A stretch of 64,000 nucleotides of DNA from Actinomycetota bacterium. GTDB taxonomy: Bacteria; Actinomycetota; Acidimicrobiia; Acidimicrobiales; Ilumatobacteraceae. Positions 9,531-18,231 of this stretch are shown here, piece after piece. Position numbers and translations under genes: made by a program. The first letter of the stretch is position 1. Every line of letters starts with the position of its first letter. The DNA lies in NCBI GenBank assembly GCA_016871395.1, contig VFYV01000002.1:84669-148668 (forward strand), given 5' to 3'. The notes under the pieces were generated by a model. That model was given only the letters and a program-made list of their open reading frames with translations. It did not search any database and was not told the DNA's origin.

Positions 9531-10373
9531 CTACTTCTTCTTGGCTGCGGGAGCCTTCTTGGCCGGGGTCTTTTTCTCTGAGAGAGCCTTCTTCACGACC
9601 GGAGCCTTCTTCGCCGGAGCCTTCTTCACGACCGGAGCCTTCTTCACGACCGGAGCCTTCTTCACGACCGGAGCCTTCTTCGCAACAGGAGCCTTCTTCG
9701 CCGGGGCCTTGGTCGGGGCCGCCTTCTTCGCTGCGGGGGCCGGGGTCGAAGCGGCCTTCTTCGCTGCGGGGGCCTTGGTCGGTACCGCCTTCGGCCCGCC
9801 CTCGTCGTCGCCCTCGTCGTCGCCCTCGTCCCACATCGGCGTCTTGGCCACGGGGGTCTTGGCCGCCTTCAACGGCTTCAACACGCCCTTGGCCAGGGCG
9901 TCATCCAGATAGGCCTCGGCCTCCTCGGGCGTCACCTTCAAGGCCGGAGCAATCTCCGAGATGAGGTTCACGCGGGCTCGCTCGTACATGGTGCGCTCGG
10001 CCGCGGACAACGACGCATCACGGTTACGGGAAGCCAAGTTTCGCACCACTTCGGCCACCTGATACACGTCGCCACTCTTCAACTTCTCTTGGTGATTCTT
10101 GAAACGACGACTCCAATTCGACGGAACGCGCGGATCAGCTTTGGCCAACACCGCCACCAGGTCCTCGAGCTCGTCGGGTGAAACCGGTGGACGCACACCG
10201 ACTTCATCCACCTTGGCCATGGGGACCAACAGGTCCATGTCCCCGATCACGGCCTTCAAGATCAGGTAATCCTGCAACTTGCCGATCTTGAGCGGATCGA
10301 TCTTCTGGATGGCGACGACTCTGCACGCACCGTGCTGGGGATAGATGACCGTGTCACCCTTCTTGAACTTCAC
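9531..10373 (-). CDS. carD: CarD-family transcriptional regulator with acidic patch and long Lys/Ala/Pro-rich C-terminal tail
   Basis: MKFKKGDTVIYPQHGACRVVAIQKI...LKIGKLQDYLILKAVIGDMDLLVPMAKVDEVGVR is the CarD RNAP-interacting domain; about 110-aa tail of KKAPVVKKAP repeats. Confidence 0.9.
   Translation of the reverse strand: MKFKKGDTVIYPQHGACRVVAIQKIDPLKIGKLQDYLILKAVIGDMDLLVPMAKVDEVGVRPPVSPDELEDLVAVLAKADPRVPSNWSRRFKNHQEKLKSGDVYQVAEVVRNLASRNRDASLSAAERTMYERARVNLISEIAPALKVTPEEAEAYLDDALAKGVLKPLKAAKTPVAKTPMWDEGDDEGDDEGGPKAVPTKAPAAKKAASTPAPAAKKAAPTKAPAKKAPVAKKAPVVKKAPVVKKAPVVKKAPAKKAPVVKKALSEKKTPAKKAPAAKKK
9540..9790. repeat. Coding tandem repeat (period about 18-24 bp, 'ttcttcacgaccggagcc') encoding KKAPVVKKAP tail of CarD
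   Basis: Direct tandem copies of ttcttcacgaccggagcc visible at about 9589-9690 plus degenerate units on both sides. Confidence 0.85.
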
Positions 10374-10400
10374 GCCAACCTCACTTCTTCACCGGCGACG

Positions 10401-10420
10401 CCCCACATCATGATGTTGGG
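10401..10420. promoter_or_regulatory. 20-bp near-perfect palindrome in carD upstream region
   Basis: CCCCACATCA/TGATGTTGGG, one mismatch between arms; 28 bp upstream of the carD start. Confidence 0.45.
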
Positions 10421-10519
10421 CAGACCGAGAGTGTACGACCAGGGAGGGACGAACGGACAAGCAAACGACCCCCAAAGGCGACCGAATCCACACTGTTCGC
10501 GCCCTCGACACGTCGCGAA

Positions 10520-10897
10520 TCAGGGGTCGACGGTCTCCTTGCGACGGAACAAAGAGAACTCGTTGCCCTCAGGGTCGCACATCACTTGAAACCAGTTCCC
10601 CGATTCTTGGACCGGAACGCCGACCTTGACGGCGCCGCTTGCCGTCGATACCTCCACGGCAGCCTCGGTGTCCGCCACGTCCGAATCCAGTTGCACGCGA
10701 TTCTTCACGACCTTGTCCTCCGGCACCTGCTGAAATCCGACAAAGCCGAATCCGGAGACGATTTCGACCACGATGTAGTCGTCGTCATGCGGCTCCGACT
10801 CGAGATCGCCGTCCACCAGTGTGCGCCGGAATTCCGCCAGTCGCGCGGGATCGTGGCAGTCGACAGTGACGGCAAGTGGCGCCGTCAAGGTCGGCAT
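10520..10897 (-). CDS. VOC family (glyoxalase/bleomycin-resistance-like) protein
   Basis: MPTLTAPLAVTVDCHDPARLAEF...WFQVMCDPEGNEFSLFRRKE. Confidence 0.8.
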   Translation of the reverse strand: MPTLTAPLAVTVDCHDPARLAEFRRTLVDGDLESEPHDDDYIVVEIVSGFGFVGFQQVPEDKVVKNRVQLDSDVADTEAAVEVSTASGAVKVGVPVQESGNWFQVMCDPEGNEFSLFRRKETVDP

Positions 10898-10938
10898 GCG
10901 ACGTCGATATCTCCGGCGCGGATTCACGTGTCAGCACT

Positions 10939-11015
10939 TGGCGCCCTCGGCACGATTCGAACGTGCGCGCTACGGATTAGAAGGCCGTTGCTCTATCCAA
11001 CTGAGCTACGAGGGC
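10939..11015 (-). tRNA. tRNA-Arg (anticodon TCT), CCA encoded
   Basis: Reverse strand GCCCTCGTAGCTCAGTTGGATAGAGCAACGGCCTTCTAATCCGTAGCGCGCACGTTCGAATCGTGCCGAGGGCGCCA: acceptor, D, anticodon and T arms all fold; 3' CCA present. Confidence 0.95.
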
Positions 11016-11029
11016 TATCCACCCGCAGG

Positions 11030-12268
11030 CTACCGACCCGCGAGTCGCCGTCTCAGGAGGTCGAGTGCCGATATCACCGCCATTTGACGCATCTGATCGC
11101 GTTGGCCGGGCATGAGCAAACGCGTCGCGGTGGCCGGTTGATCCGGAAGGGCCACACCGACCCACAGCGTTCCCACGGGTTGACCATCCTGCTCGGTCGG
11201 GCCGGCCACTCCGGTCAACGACAATCCGACGGTCGAACCAAGGACGCGACAAACCTCCTCGGCCATGGCGACGGCGGCGGCCTCGCTCACCACCGGTCCT
11301 CGAGGCACACCGAGAAGGTCGAACTTCACCTCACTGGCGTAGGACACCACCGAGCCGCGCAGTACGTCGCTGGCTCCGGGAACCGCGGTGAGACGTCCGG
11401 CCACGAGACCGCCGGTTACCGACTCGGCGAGACCGAGGGTGAGTCCCCGGTCGCGACACTGATCGAGCACCACCGATTCCATGGTCTGGCCGTCGCGTCC
11501 GAACACGATCTCGCCCACGACATCGCACACGCGCGCATCCCATTCGTCCAACGTTGCGCGGGCTTCCTCGGCCGTCGCCCCTTTCGCGGTGAGGCGCACC
11601 TTGATGCCCTCCCAACCGCTGGCGAGGAACGCCAAGGTGGGACTCCCCAACGATTCCAGTTCGGCGATGATCGGATTCAAACGCTCGTTCAAACCACTTT
11701 CGCTCTCGCCCCAAGTGCGAATCACGCGACTGGCGATCACCGAGGTGTCCCCGCCTCGACGGCGCAGATCGGGGAGAACCGCGCGCTCCATCATGTCGTG
11801 CATCTCGTGGGGAACGCCGGGCAGCGCGTAGACCACCTTGTCCCCCATCGGACAGATGAGTCCGGGGGCGGTTCCGCGCGTCTGATGAATCACCGTGGCA
11901 CCCCGTGGCACCATGGCCTGTTGGAGATTGTTGTCCGACATTCGACGACCACGGGACTCGAAGATCGAACGAATGACGGCGGCGATGTCGTCGTGCAATT
12001 CGAGAGGCTGGCCCATGACCTCGGCGAGGGCGTCACGGGTGAGGTCGTCGTGCGTCGGACCGAGACCACCGCACATGATCACCGCGTCGGCGTCGGCCAA
12101 CGCGGACCGCAGAACATTCACGATACGTTCACGATTGTCACCCACCTTCACCTGAATGAGGGAATCGATCCCGTTGGCCGCCAACTGCTCACCGATCCAC
12201 GAAGAATTGGTGTCGACGATCTGACCGAGCAGGAGCTCGGTTCCGACGGCGATCACCGAACAGCGCAC
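11030..12268 (-). CDS. cinA: CinA family nicotinamide-nucleotide amidohydrolase / competence-damage protein
   Basis: MRCSVIAVGTELLLGQIVDTNSSWIGEQLAANGID; GGLGPTHDDLTRDALAE; C-terminal LGLAESVTGGLVAGRLTAVPGAS...LSLTGVAGP. Confidence 0.93.
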   Translation of the reverse strand: MRCSVIAVGTELLLGQIVDTNSSWIGEQLAANGIDSLIQVKVGDNRERIVNVLRSALADADAVIMCGGLGPTHDDLTRDALAEVMGQPLELHDDIAAVIRSIFESRGRRMSDNNLQQAMVPRGATVIHQTRGTAPGLICPMGDKVVYALPGVPHEMHDMMERAVLPDLRRRGGDTSVIASRVIRTWGESESGLNERLNPIIAELESLGSPTLAFLASGWEGIKVRLTAKGATAEEARATLDEWDARVCDVVGEIVFGRDGQTMESVVLDQCRDRGLTLGLAESVTGGLVAGRLTAVPGASDVLRGSVVSYASEVKFDLLGVPRGPVVSEAAAVAMAEEVCRVLGSTVGLSLTGVAGPTEQDGQPVGTLWVGVALPDQPATATRLLMPGQRDQMRQMAVISALDLLRRRLAGR

Positions 12269-12269
12269 G

Positions 12270-12836
12270 TCAACCCGCCGTCGCCGGGGCGGCCCGACGA
12301 AGCCGATGCGCCCGCCACATGTACTGCAGACCGCTTCCCACGGTGAACGTCACCGAGATCCACAGCAGCCACAACCACAACCAGGAGGCGTCTTGCGACG
12401 TGAGCGGCGCAATCGCGAAGGCCACGCTCAACTGCTGGAAGAGGGTCTTCCATTTGGCCAGTCGACTGGCGGGGACGCTGATGCCCTTGGCCCCCGCCAA
12501 CACGCGGTACATGCTGATCGCCACCTCGCGCGCGCCGATGATGGCCACGGGAACGATCCAGTAGATGTCCCGACTGACGAGAGCAAACATCGCTCCCAAC
12601 ACCAGCACTTTGTCGGCCAGAGGATCGAGAAAGGCTCCCGAACGCGTGGCGCCGTGGCGTCGAGCGAGGTAACCGTCGATGCCGTCGCTCGAGCACAGGA
12701 CGAACCACAGGGCCAAGGCCACCCATGACCCTTTCGCGGAGTCGGGGATGACGACGAACATGAGTGGGGACACCAGGATGCGCCCGACCGTGACCGCGTT
12801 GGCCCACGTGGCGATGGCATTGGGGTCGACCGGCAC
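12270..12836 (-). CDS. pgsA: CDP-diacylglycerol-glycerol-3-phosphate 3-phosphatidyltransferase
   Basis: ATWANAVTVGRILVSPLMF...SDGIDGYLARRHGATRSGAFLDPLADK: CDP-alcohol phosphotransferase motif. Confidence 0.9.
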   Translation of the reverse strand: MPVDPNAIATWANAVTVGRILVSPLMFVVIPDSAKGSWVALALWFVLCSSDGIDGYLARRHGATRSGAFLDPLADKVLVLGAMFALVSRDIYWIVPVAIIGAREVAISMYRVLAGAKGISVPASRLAKWKTLFQQLSVAFAIAPLTSQDASWLWLWLLWISVTFTVGSGLQYMWRAHRLRRAAPATAG

Positions 12837-12899
12837 GCATTCATCGTGCCACATCGCACCCGACCGACCCGACCCCCATCGGTGCCCCTCGCGGGCGAT

Positions 12900-14171
12900 T
12901 CAGTCGGCGACGAGGTCGGGTCCGATGGCGGACATCACCGTGACGTCGTGGAATTCACCAACCGTCAAGGAGTCGGGGATCTCGACGATGCCGTCGATCT
13001 CGGGCGCCTCACGATGGCTGCGGCCCACTCCCGGTTCGTCGACCAACACGCGAATCACCCGACCCACGAGATCGTCACGGCGACGTGCGGTGATCGAGTC
13101 CTGCAATTCGGACAATTCCGCGAGGCGATCGCGCACGAGCCCCTCGGGGACCGCGCCATCGAGGTCGTACGCGTAAGTTCCTTCCTCCGGTGAGAAGGCG
13201 AAGAAGCCGCACCAATCGAGTTGGGCCTCGGCGACGAAACCGAGGAGTCGGTCATGATCCTCTTCGGTCTCGCCCGGATAGCCGACGATGAAGTTGCTAC
13301 GGAACACTGCTTCAGGTTCGCGACCTCGAATGTCGGTGATGCGATCGAGGAATCGTCGTCCGTCCCCCCAACGTCGCATGCGTCGCAACAGGGGTTTGCT
13401 CACGTGCTGCAGCGACAAATCGAAGTACGGTACCCCGCTGTCGAGGATCGCGTCGATCAAGTTGTCGGTCAGGTCACTCGGGTACAGGTACAGCAAGCGG
13501 GTCCGATCGACGCGATCACTCACCGCGCGCACCAATGGCACGATGGAGCCCGCGCCGAGGTCGTCGGGACGGTCCTTGCCGTAACTGGCCAAATCCTGGG
13601 CGATCAAAACGATCTCGCGGGCCTGCAGTTCATCCACCTCGCGCAGGATCGAGTCGAGGTCACGACTTCGTTGCGGCCCGCGGAACGACGGGATGGCACA
13701 AAAGCCGCACGACCGATCGCAGCCCTCGGCGATCTTCACGTAGGCCCAGGGGGCCGTGCTCTTCGGACGGGACAGATTCAACAGATCGAGCGAGGGAACC
13801 GGCGCACTCCCCACCGGTATCAGTTTGCGCGTGCCCGGTTCGTGAACCGGAACCCCGAAACCGGCCACCAGGTCGACTTCGGGCAACTCGGCGGCCAAGT
13901 CGTCGCCGTAGCGCTCGGCCATGCAGCCGGTCACCACCAGACGCGAGGACTCGTGACGACGTTCGTCGAGGCTCAAGATGGTCTCGATCGATTCCCGTCG
14001 CGCCTCTTCGATGAAGGCGCACGTGTTCACGACCACCAGGTCCGCTCGTTCGGCCGAATCGGCGGCCACCATGCCGTCAGCCAGCAACGTGCCGATCAGT
14101 TTGTCAGAATCGACCTGATTCTTCGGGCAACCGAGCGTTTCGACGTAGAAGCGCTTCTGCTGACCCGACAC
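12900..14171 (-). CDS. rimO: Ribosomal protein S12 methylthiotransferase
   Basis: FYVETLGCPKNQVDSDKL; radical-SAM CDRSCGFCAIPSFRGPQRSR; C-terminal TRAM-like region. Confidence 0.93.
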   Translation of the reverse strand: MSGQQKRFYVETLGCPKNQVDSDKLIGTLLADGMVAADSAERADLVVVNTCAFIEEARRESIETILSLDERRHESSRLVVTGCMAERYGDDLAAELPEVDLVAGFGVPVHEPGTRKLIPVGSAPVPSLDLLNLSRPKSTAPWAYVKIAEGCDRSCGFCAIPSFRGPQRSRDLDSILREVDELQAREIVLIAQDLASYGKDRPDDLGAGSIVPLVRAVSDRVDRTRLLYLYPSDLTDNLIDAILDSGVPYFDLSLQHVSKPLLRRMRRWGDGRRFLDRITDIRGREPEAVFRSNFIVGYPGETEEDHDRLLGFVAEAQLDWCGFFAFSPEEGTYAYDLDGAVPEGLVRDRLAELSELQDSITARRRDDLVGRVIRVLVDEPGVGRSHREAPEIDGIVEIPDSLTVGEFHDVTVMSAIGPDLVAD

Positions 14172-14193
14172 GGGCGTCAGGCTACCGGTCCCC

Positions 14194-15129
14194 TCACGCC
14201 GAGTGGGCGAGGCGCCGGCCGGGCCACGGCCATTCCATCTTCACCAGTCGCCCGGTTCCGGACAGAGTGATCCATGCCGTGCTCGAACCATCGGCGGCGA
14301 AGCAAATGTTGGTCGTCAACAAGTCGCCGGTGGCGATGTGGCGCAGGATGTCACCATTGGGTGCGATGACGGTGATGCCGCCGTTCACGAGCGTGGCCAC
14401 GCAGACGTTGCCGGCGCCGTCGACCGCGAGCGAGTCCAACAACTGCAATCCGGGGAGGCCGCACAGCACGGCACTGGTGTCTCCCGGCATCGTCGGCGAC
14501 AGGCTTCCGGGCGCAATGATGTCTCGCTGGAACACGCGACCCGTGTGGGTTTCGGCCCAATAAATCTTCTTGCCGTCCAGAGACAACCCGATTCCATTGG
14601 GCGCTTCGGCGGGGAAATCCACCTCCACGATCGAGGTTCCGTCGATCGTGGCGTAATAGATGCCGGTCAGGTCGCTCGTTCGAGCCGCGAGATCACGGAT
14701 TCCGTGATCGGTGAAGTAAAACCCTCCCTCGGTGTCGAACACGAGGTCGTTCGGAGCCCGCAATGGGCGGCCGTCGCACGAGGTGTACAGATCGCGCACC
14801 GCACCGGTTTCGAGGTCGACCCGCTGGATGCGACCGCCGATGTACCGAGCCGGATCGTATGGTCCGGGAAAACAGAGACCGCCGAAGTCGACCTCACTGA
14901 AACAACCCCCGTTGTTGCACAGGTACAGGGCACCATCGGGACCGATGGCCGCGCCATTGGGTCCTCCGACGATCTCGGCGACGGTCTCCTTGGATCCGTC
15001 GGGGCGCACACGCGTGACACGAGGGCCGAACATCTCGACCAGGATCACGCTGCCGTCGGCCATGGCGATCGGACCTTCGGGGAATTTCAGCCCCGTGGTG
15101 ACTTCGATGATTTCCGCTGAGTTCGTCAT
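14194..15129 (-). CDS. SMP-30/gluconolactonase-like protein
   Basis: FPEGPIAMADGSVILVEMF...NGAAIGPDGALYLCNNGG...PNGIGLSLDGKKIYWAET. Confidence 0.85.
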   Translation of the reverse strand: MTNSAEIIEVTTGLKFPEGPIAMADGSVILVEMFGPRVTRVRPDGSKETVAEIVGGPNGAAIGPDGALYLCNNGGCFSEVDFGGLCFPGPYDPARYIGGRIQRVDLETGAVRDLYTSCDGRPLRAPNDLVFDTEGGFYFTDHGIRDLAARTSDLTGIYYATIDGTSIVEVDFPAEAPNGIGLSLDGKKIYWAETHTGRVFQRDIIAPGSLSPTMPGDTSAVLCGLPGLQLLDSLAVDGAGNVCVATLVNGGITVIAPNGDILRHIATGDLLTTNICFAADGSSTAWITLSGTGRLVKMEWPWPGRRLAHSA

Positions 15130-15163
15130 GCTCCGATCATGCCACGCCGGAGCCGAGCGAATT

Positions 15164-17623
15164 TCAGCCGAGAGCCTCGAACTCCTCGACCGTCATCAGC
15201 ACCTCGCGAGCCTTGCTTCCGACACTCGGGCCGACGACACCACGTTCCTCGAGCAGGTCCATGATTCGACCGGCGCGAGCGAATCCCACCTTCAACTTGC
15301 GCTGCAACATCGAGGTCGAGCCCAGTTGACTGCGCACGACCAATTCCATGGCCGCCCTCATCAACGTCTCGTCGTCATCATCGTCGCTGTAAGTCTCGGT
15401 GATGGCCAAACCGCCCGGACCACCGGTCGCGGGCTCGTCACCCTCGACGCCCTTCACGTAGGTCACCGCGGGGGCCTGCTTGCGCCAGTGGGCCACCACC
15501 TTGCGTACCTCGTCCTCTTCCACCCAGCAACCTTGAATGCGCTGAGCGACCGAGGAATTGCCGGGCAGCAGCAACATGTCACCTTGGCCCACCAGTTTCT
15601 CGGCCCCCACCTGATCGAGAATGACCCGGCTGTCGGTCTGGCTGGAGACGGAATAGGCCGCACGGGCCGGAACGTTGGCCTTGATCACCCCGGTGATGAC
15701 GTTCACCGACGGACGCTGGGTGGCCACGATGAGGTGTATTCCCACCGCGCGCGCCTTCTGAGCGATGCGGATGATGCTCTCCTCCACATCACGGGCCGCC
15801 ACCATCATGAGGTCGTTCAACTCGTCGACCACCACGACGATGAAATACATCCGCTCGGCGACCGCGTCGGCGCCCTTTTCAGCGTGGATTTCCCCACGAT
15901 CGAAGGCGGCGTTGTAGCCGGTGATGTCGCGATACCCCATCTCGAACAACAGGTCGTAACGACGTTCCATCTCACGCACGGCCCACGACAACGCGTTCGC
16001 CGCCTTCTTCGGATTGGTGACCGGTTGCGTGAGAAGATGCGGCAGGCGCGCGTACTGCCCCATCTCGACCTGCTTGGGATCGATCAGGATCATGCGCACT
16101 TGATCGGGTGTGGATCGCATCAGCAGCGATGTGATCATGCAGTTGATGCCACTCGACTTACCCGCACCGGTGGCTCCGGCGATGAGAAGGTGCGGCGTAG
16201 TGGCCAAATTCAGGAACACCGAGCGACCGGCGATGTCCTTGCCCACGGCCACGTCGAGTGAGTGCGTCGCCAGTTTGGACTCGGCCGACGACATGATGTC
16301 GCCGAGTGACACCAACTGTCGCGCTCGATTGGGCACCTCGATACCGATGAGGGACTCGCCGGGAATCGGAGCCAAGATGCGCACATCGGTGGCGGCCATC
16401 GCATAGGCGATGTCTTTTTGCAGACTCGTCACGCGCGCCACCTTTACACCGGGGTGCAATTCGAGTTCGTAGCGGGTGACGGTGGGACCGACGGTGCGGC
16501 CTTTCAGCGTGACCTCGACACCATGCGACCGCAACGACTCCTCCAACAAGCGACCCCGCGCGCTGATTTCGGCGTCGTCGACGGCCTGCTTGCCCGAGCG
16601 ACTGAGCAACGACGGTGGCGGCAGAACCCATTCACTCGGCGGAGCCACCGGGGTGTCGAGCCGGCCTTGGGTGAACGACTCGGATCCTTCAGATCGCGGA
16701 GTGCGCTTGCGACGTTCCGCTTTGGCCGCGGACTCATCGACATCGTCGTCGGACTCATCGACATCGTCGTCGGACTCATCATCGTCCGCGGACTCATCAT
16801 CGTCATCGGACTCATCGACGGAGGCGCTCGACTCATCATCACCATCGTCGTCGGACTCATCATCGTCGCGGGACTCGTCGTCGTCGCTCGGGAAGGGGTC
16901 GTACACGGCGCCGCCGGGATGTTGCGCCTCATCGGACTCGTCGCGGACCATCTCGGGTTCGCGCTCGGGGTTCATCACCCGACGAAGACTCGTCCCGATA
17001 GCTCCGAACAAACGCGACAGCATCGACCCGATCGCGTCGATCATGGCCTTCAGTCCCATGTTGGTGATCAGAAGCAACGAACCGAGGGCCAGAGCCACGA
17101 ACACCAACGAGGCTCCGATGGGCCCGATGAGCGACGTCAATGTCTGACCGACGGCGGCGCCGACCCAACCACCCGCTCCACCCAGTGCGTCCACCCCGGT
17201 GAAGGCGTCGGGTCCGCGCAGGATGTGCAACTGACCGAGCGCCGCCAGCACCATGGCACCCCAACCCAAGGCCAACTTCATGCGGCTGGGGGCTTCGTCG
17301 CCCCGCAACAGGGCCACGCCAATGGCCACCGACACCAACGGCAGGCCATAGCGAGCCATACCCATGATGGCACCCAATGCGATGTCCGCCCCTCGTCCGA
17401 CCGGACCCGCGAGGCGTACGTACACGGCCAGTCCGATCAGCACGCCCAGCACGAAGAAGGCGATAGCCGACAGTTCATGTTCGCGCCCCGACAGAGCCTC
17501 GCGCACCTCGCCGCGCGCGTTCGACTGGCGACGAGATCCCGACGGCGGGGTTTCCACGGCCGTTCCCGAACGCGAGGAGGCCCCCGACTTCTTGCCGGAT
17601 CCGGAGGGTTTGGTGCTGGCCAT
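15164..17623 (-). CDS. ftsK: FtsK/SpoIIIE-family DNA translocase
   Basis: N-terminal membrane segments, Walker A HLLIAGATGAGKSSGIN, IDPKQVEMGQYARLPHLLTQPVT, C-terminal gamma winged helix. Start taken at MASTKPSGSG. Confidence 0.93.
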   Translation of the reverse strand: MASTKPSGSGKKSGASSRSGTAVETPPSGSRRQSNARGEVREALSGREHELSAIAFFVLGVLIGLAVYVRLAGPVGRGADIALGAIMGMARYGLPLVSVAIGVALLRGDEAPSRMKLALGWGAMVLAALGQLHILRGPDAFTGVDALGGAGGWVGAAVGQTLTSLIGPIGASLVFVALALGSLLLITNMGLKAMIDAIGSMLSRLFGAIGTSLRRVMNPEREPEMVRDESDEAQHPGGAVYDPFPSDDDESRDDDESDDDGDDESSASVDESDDDDESADDDESDDDVDESDDDVDESAAKAERRKRTPRSEGSESFTQGRLDTPVAPPSEWVLPPPSLLSRSGKQAVDDAEISARGRLLEESLRSHGVEVTLKGRTVGPTVTRYELELHPGVKVARVTSLQKDIAYAMAATDVRILAPIPGESLIGIEVPNRARQLVSLGDIMSSAESKLATHSLDVAVGKDIAGRSVFLNLATTPHLLIAGATGAGKSSGINCMITSLLMRSTPDQVRMILIDPKQVEMGQYARLPHLLTQPVTNPKKAANALSWAVREMERRYDLLFEMGYRDITGYNAAFDRGEIHAEKGADAVAERMYFIVVVVDELNDLMMVAARDVEESIIRIAQKARAVGIHLIVATQRPSVNVITGVIKANVPARAAYSVSSQTDSRVILDQVGAEKLVGQGDMLLLPGNSSVAQRIQGCWVEEDEVRKVVAHWRKQAPAVTYVKGVEGDEPATGGPGGLAITETYSDDDDDETLMRAAMELVVRSQLGSTSMLQRKLKVGFARAGRIMDLLEERGVVGPSVGSKAREVLMTVEEFEALG
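16725..16890. repeat. Low-complexity Asp/Glu/Ser coding repeat in FtsK linker
   Basis: Repeated ggactcatcgacatcgtcgtc units encoding DDDVDESDDDVDES. Confidence 0.8.
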
Positions 17624-17708
17624 CACATGAAACGCTAACAACCGGATGGTGGCGTGATCGGGCATACCCCGTGTCACGGGCACGGGTCGTACCTCATCGG
17701 AGCAGGAC

Positions 17709-18227
17709 TTATTCGGCGTCGGTTCCGATGATGGATCCGTTCGCGTCGACCACCACCGCCAATTCGCCGCCACGGGACGAGCGCATCAACACGCGGTACT
17801 CGACCCGCTGGGCCACCCCAGAGACACCGGCACCGGTGACGACGAACATGATGGGTTCGCTGTCGGGAAGTTCCCGTAGAACGTCGTCCAACACGGCGTC
17901 CACGTTCACGTCCACGATCCCCCGCTCGAAGGTGACCCCACCGGCCTCCACGGGGGACGACGGTCCGGTGAGTGCTTCACCGTCGTAGATGTATTGAACG
18001 ACCGAGTCGCCTTCGACGGCGATGAACACGTTGACGACCAACGGTGTGGCGTTGACTTCGAAGTACGCCGGGGAGTCCCCCCGTGACCCCTCGACCGCGT
18101 CGAGAGCCGCCCCGATCAGGTCGACGCGCAACGCCGAAGTCGCCGCTCCTCGATCACCTCCGCCACAGGCCGCCAGCACCGAGCAGAACACCGCGAACGA
18201 CGCCACGACGGGACGCACGCGTCGCAC
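17709..18227 (-). CDS. Hypothetical secreted lipoprotein
   Basis: Signal with lipobox VFCSVLAACGGG; no family recognised. Confidence 0.65.
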   Translation of the reverse strand: MRRVRPVVASFAVFCSVLAACGGGDRGAATSALRVDLIGAALDAVEGSRGDSPAYFEVNATPLVVNVFIAVEGDSVVQYIYDGEALTGPSSPVEAGGVTFERGIVDVNVDAVLDDVLRELPDSEPIMFVVTGAGVSGVAQRVEYRVLMRSSRGGELAVVVDANGSIIGTDAE

Positions 18228-18231
18228 GGGA

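Noticed and set aside
9540-9790. Regular spaced repeats resembling a CRISPR-like array
   Set aside because: In-frame coding repeats of the CarD tail; no unique spacers.
10586-12346. 586-aa plus-strand ORF across the VOC gene, tRNA-Arg and cinA
   Set aside because: Runs through a tRNA gene and opposite cinA; shadow ORF.
16725-16890. Repeat tract as possible mobile or CRISPR element
   Set aside because: In-phase coding microsatellite within ftsK.
16418-17638. 406-aa plus-strand ORF antisense to ftsK
   Set aside because: Low-complexity, no family motifs, exactly opposite a strong FtsK gene; a high-GC shadow ORF.
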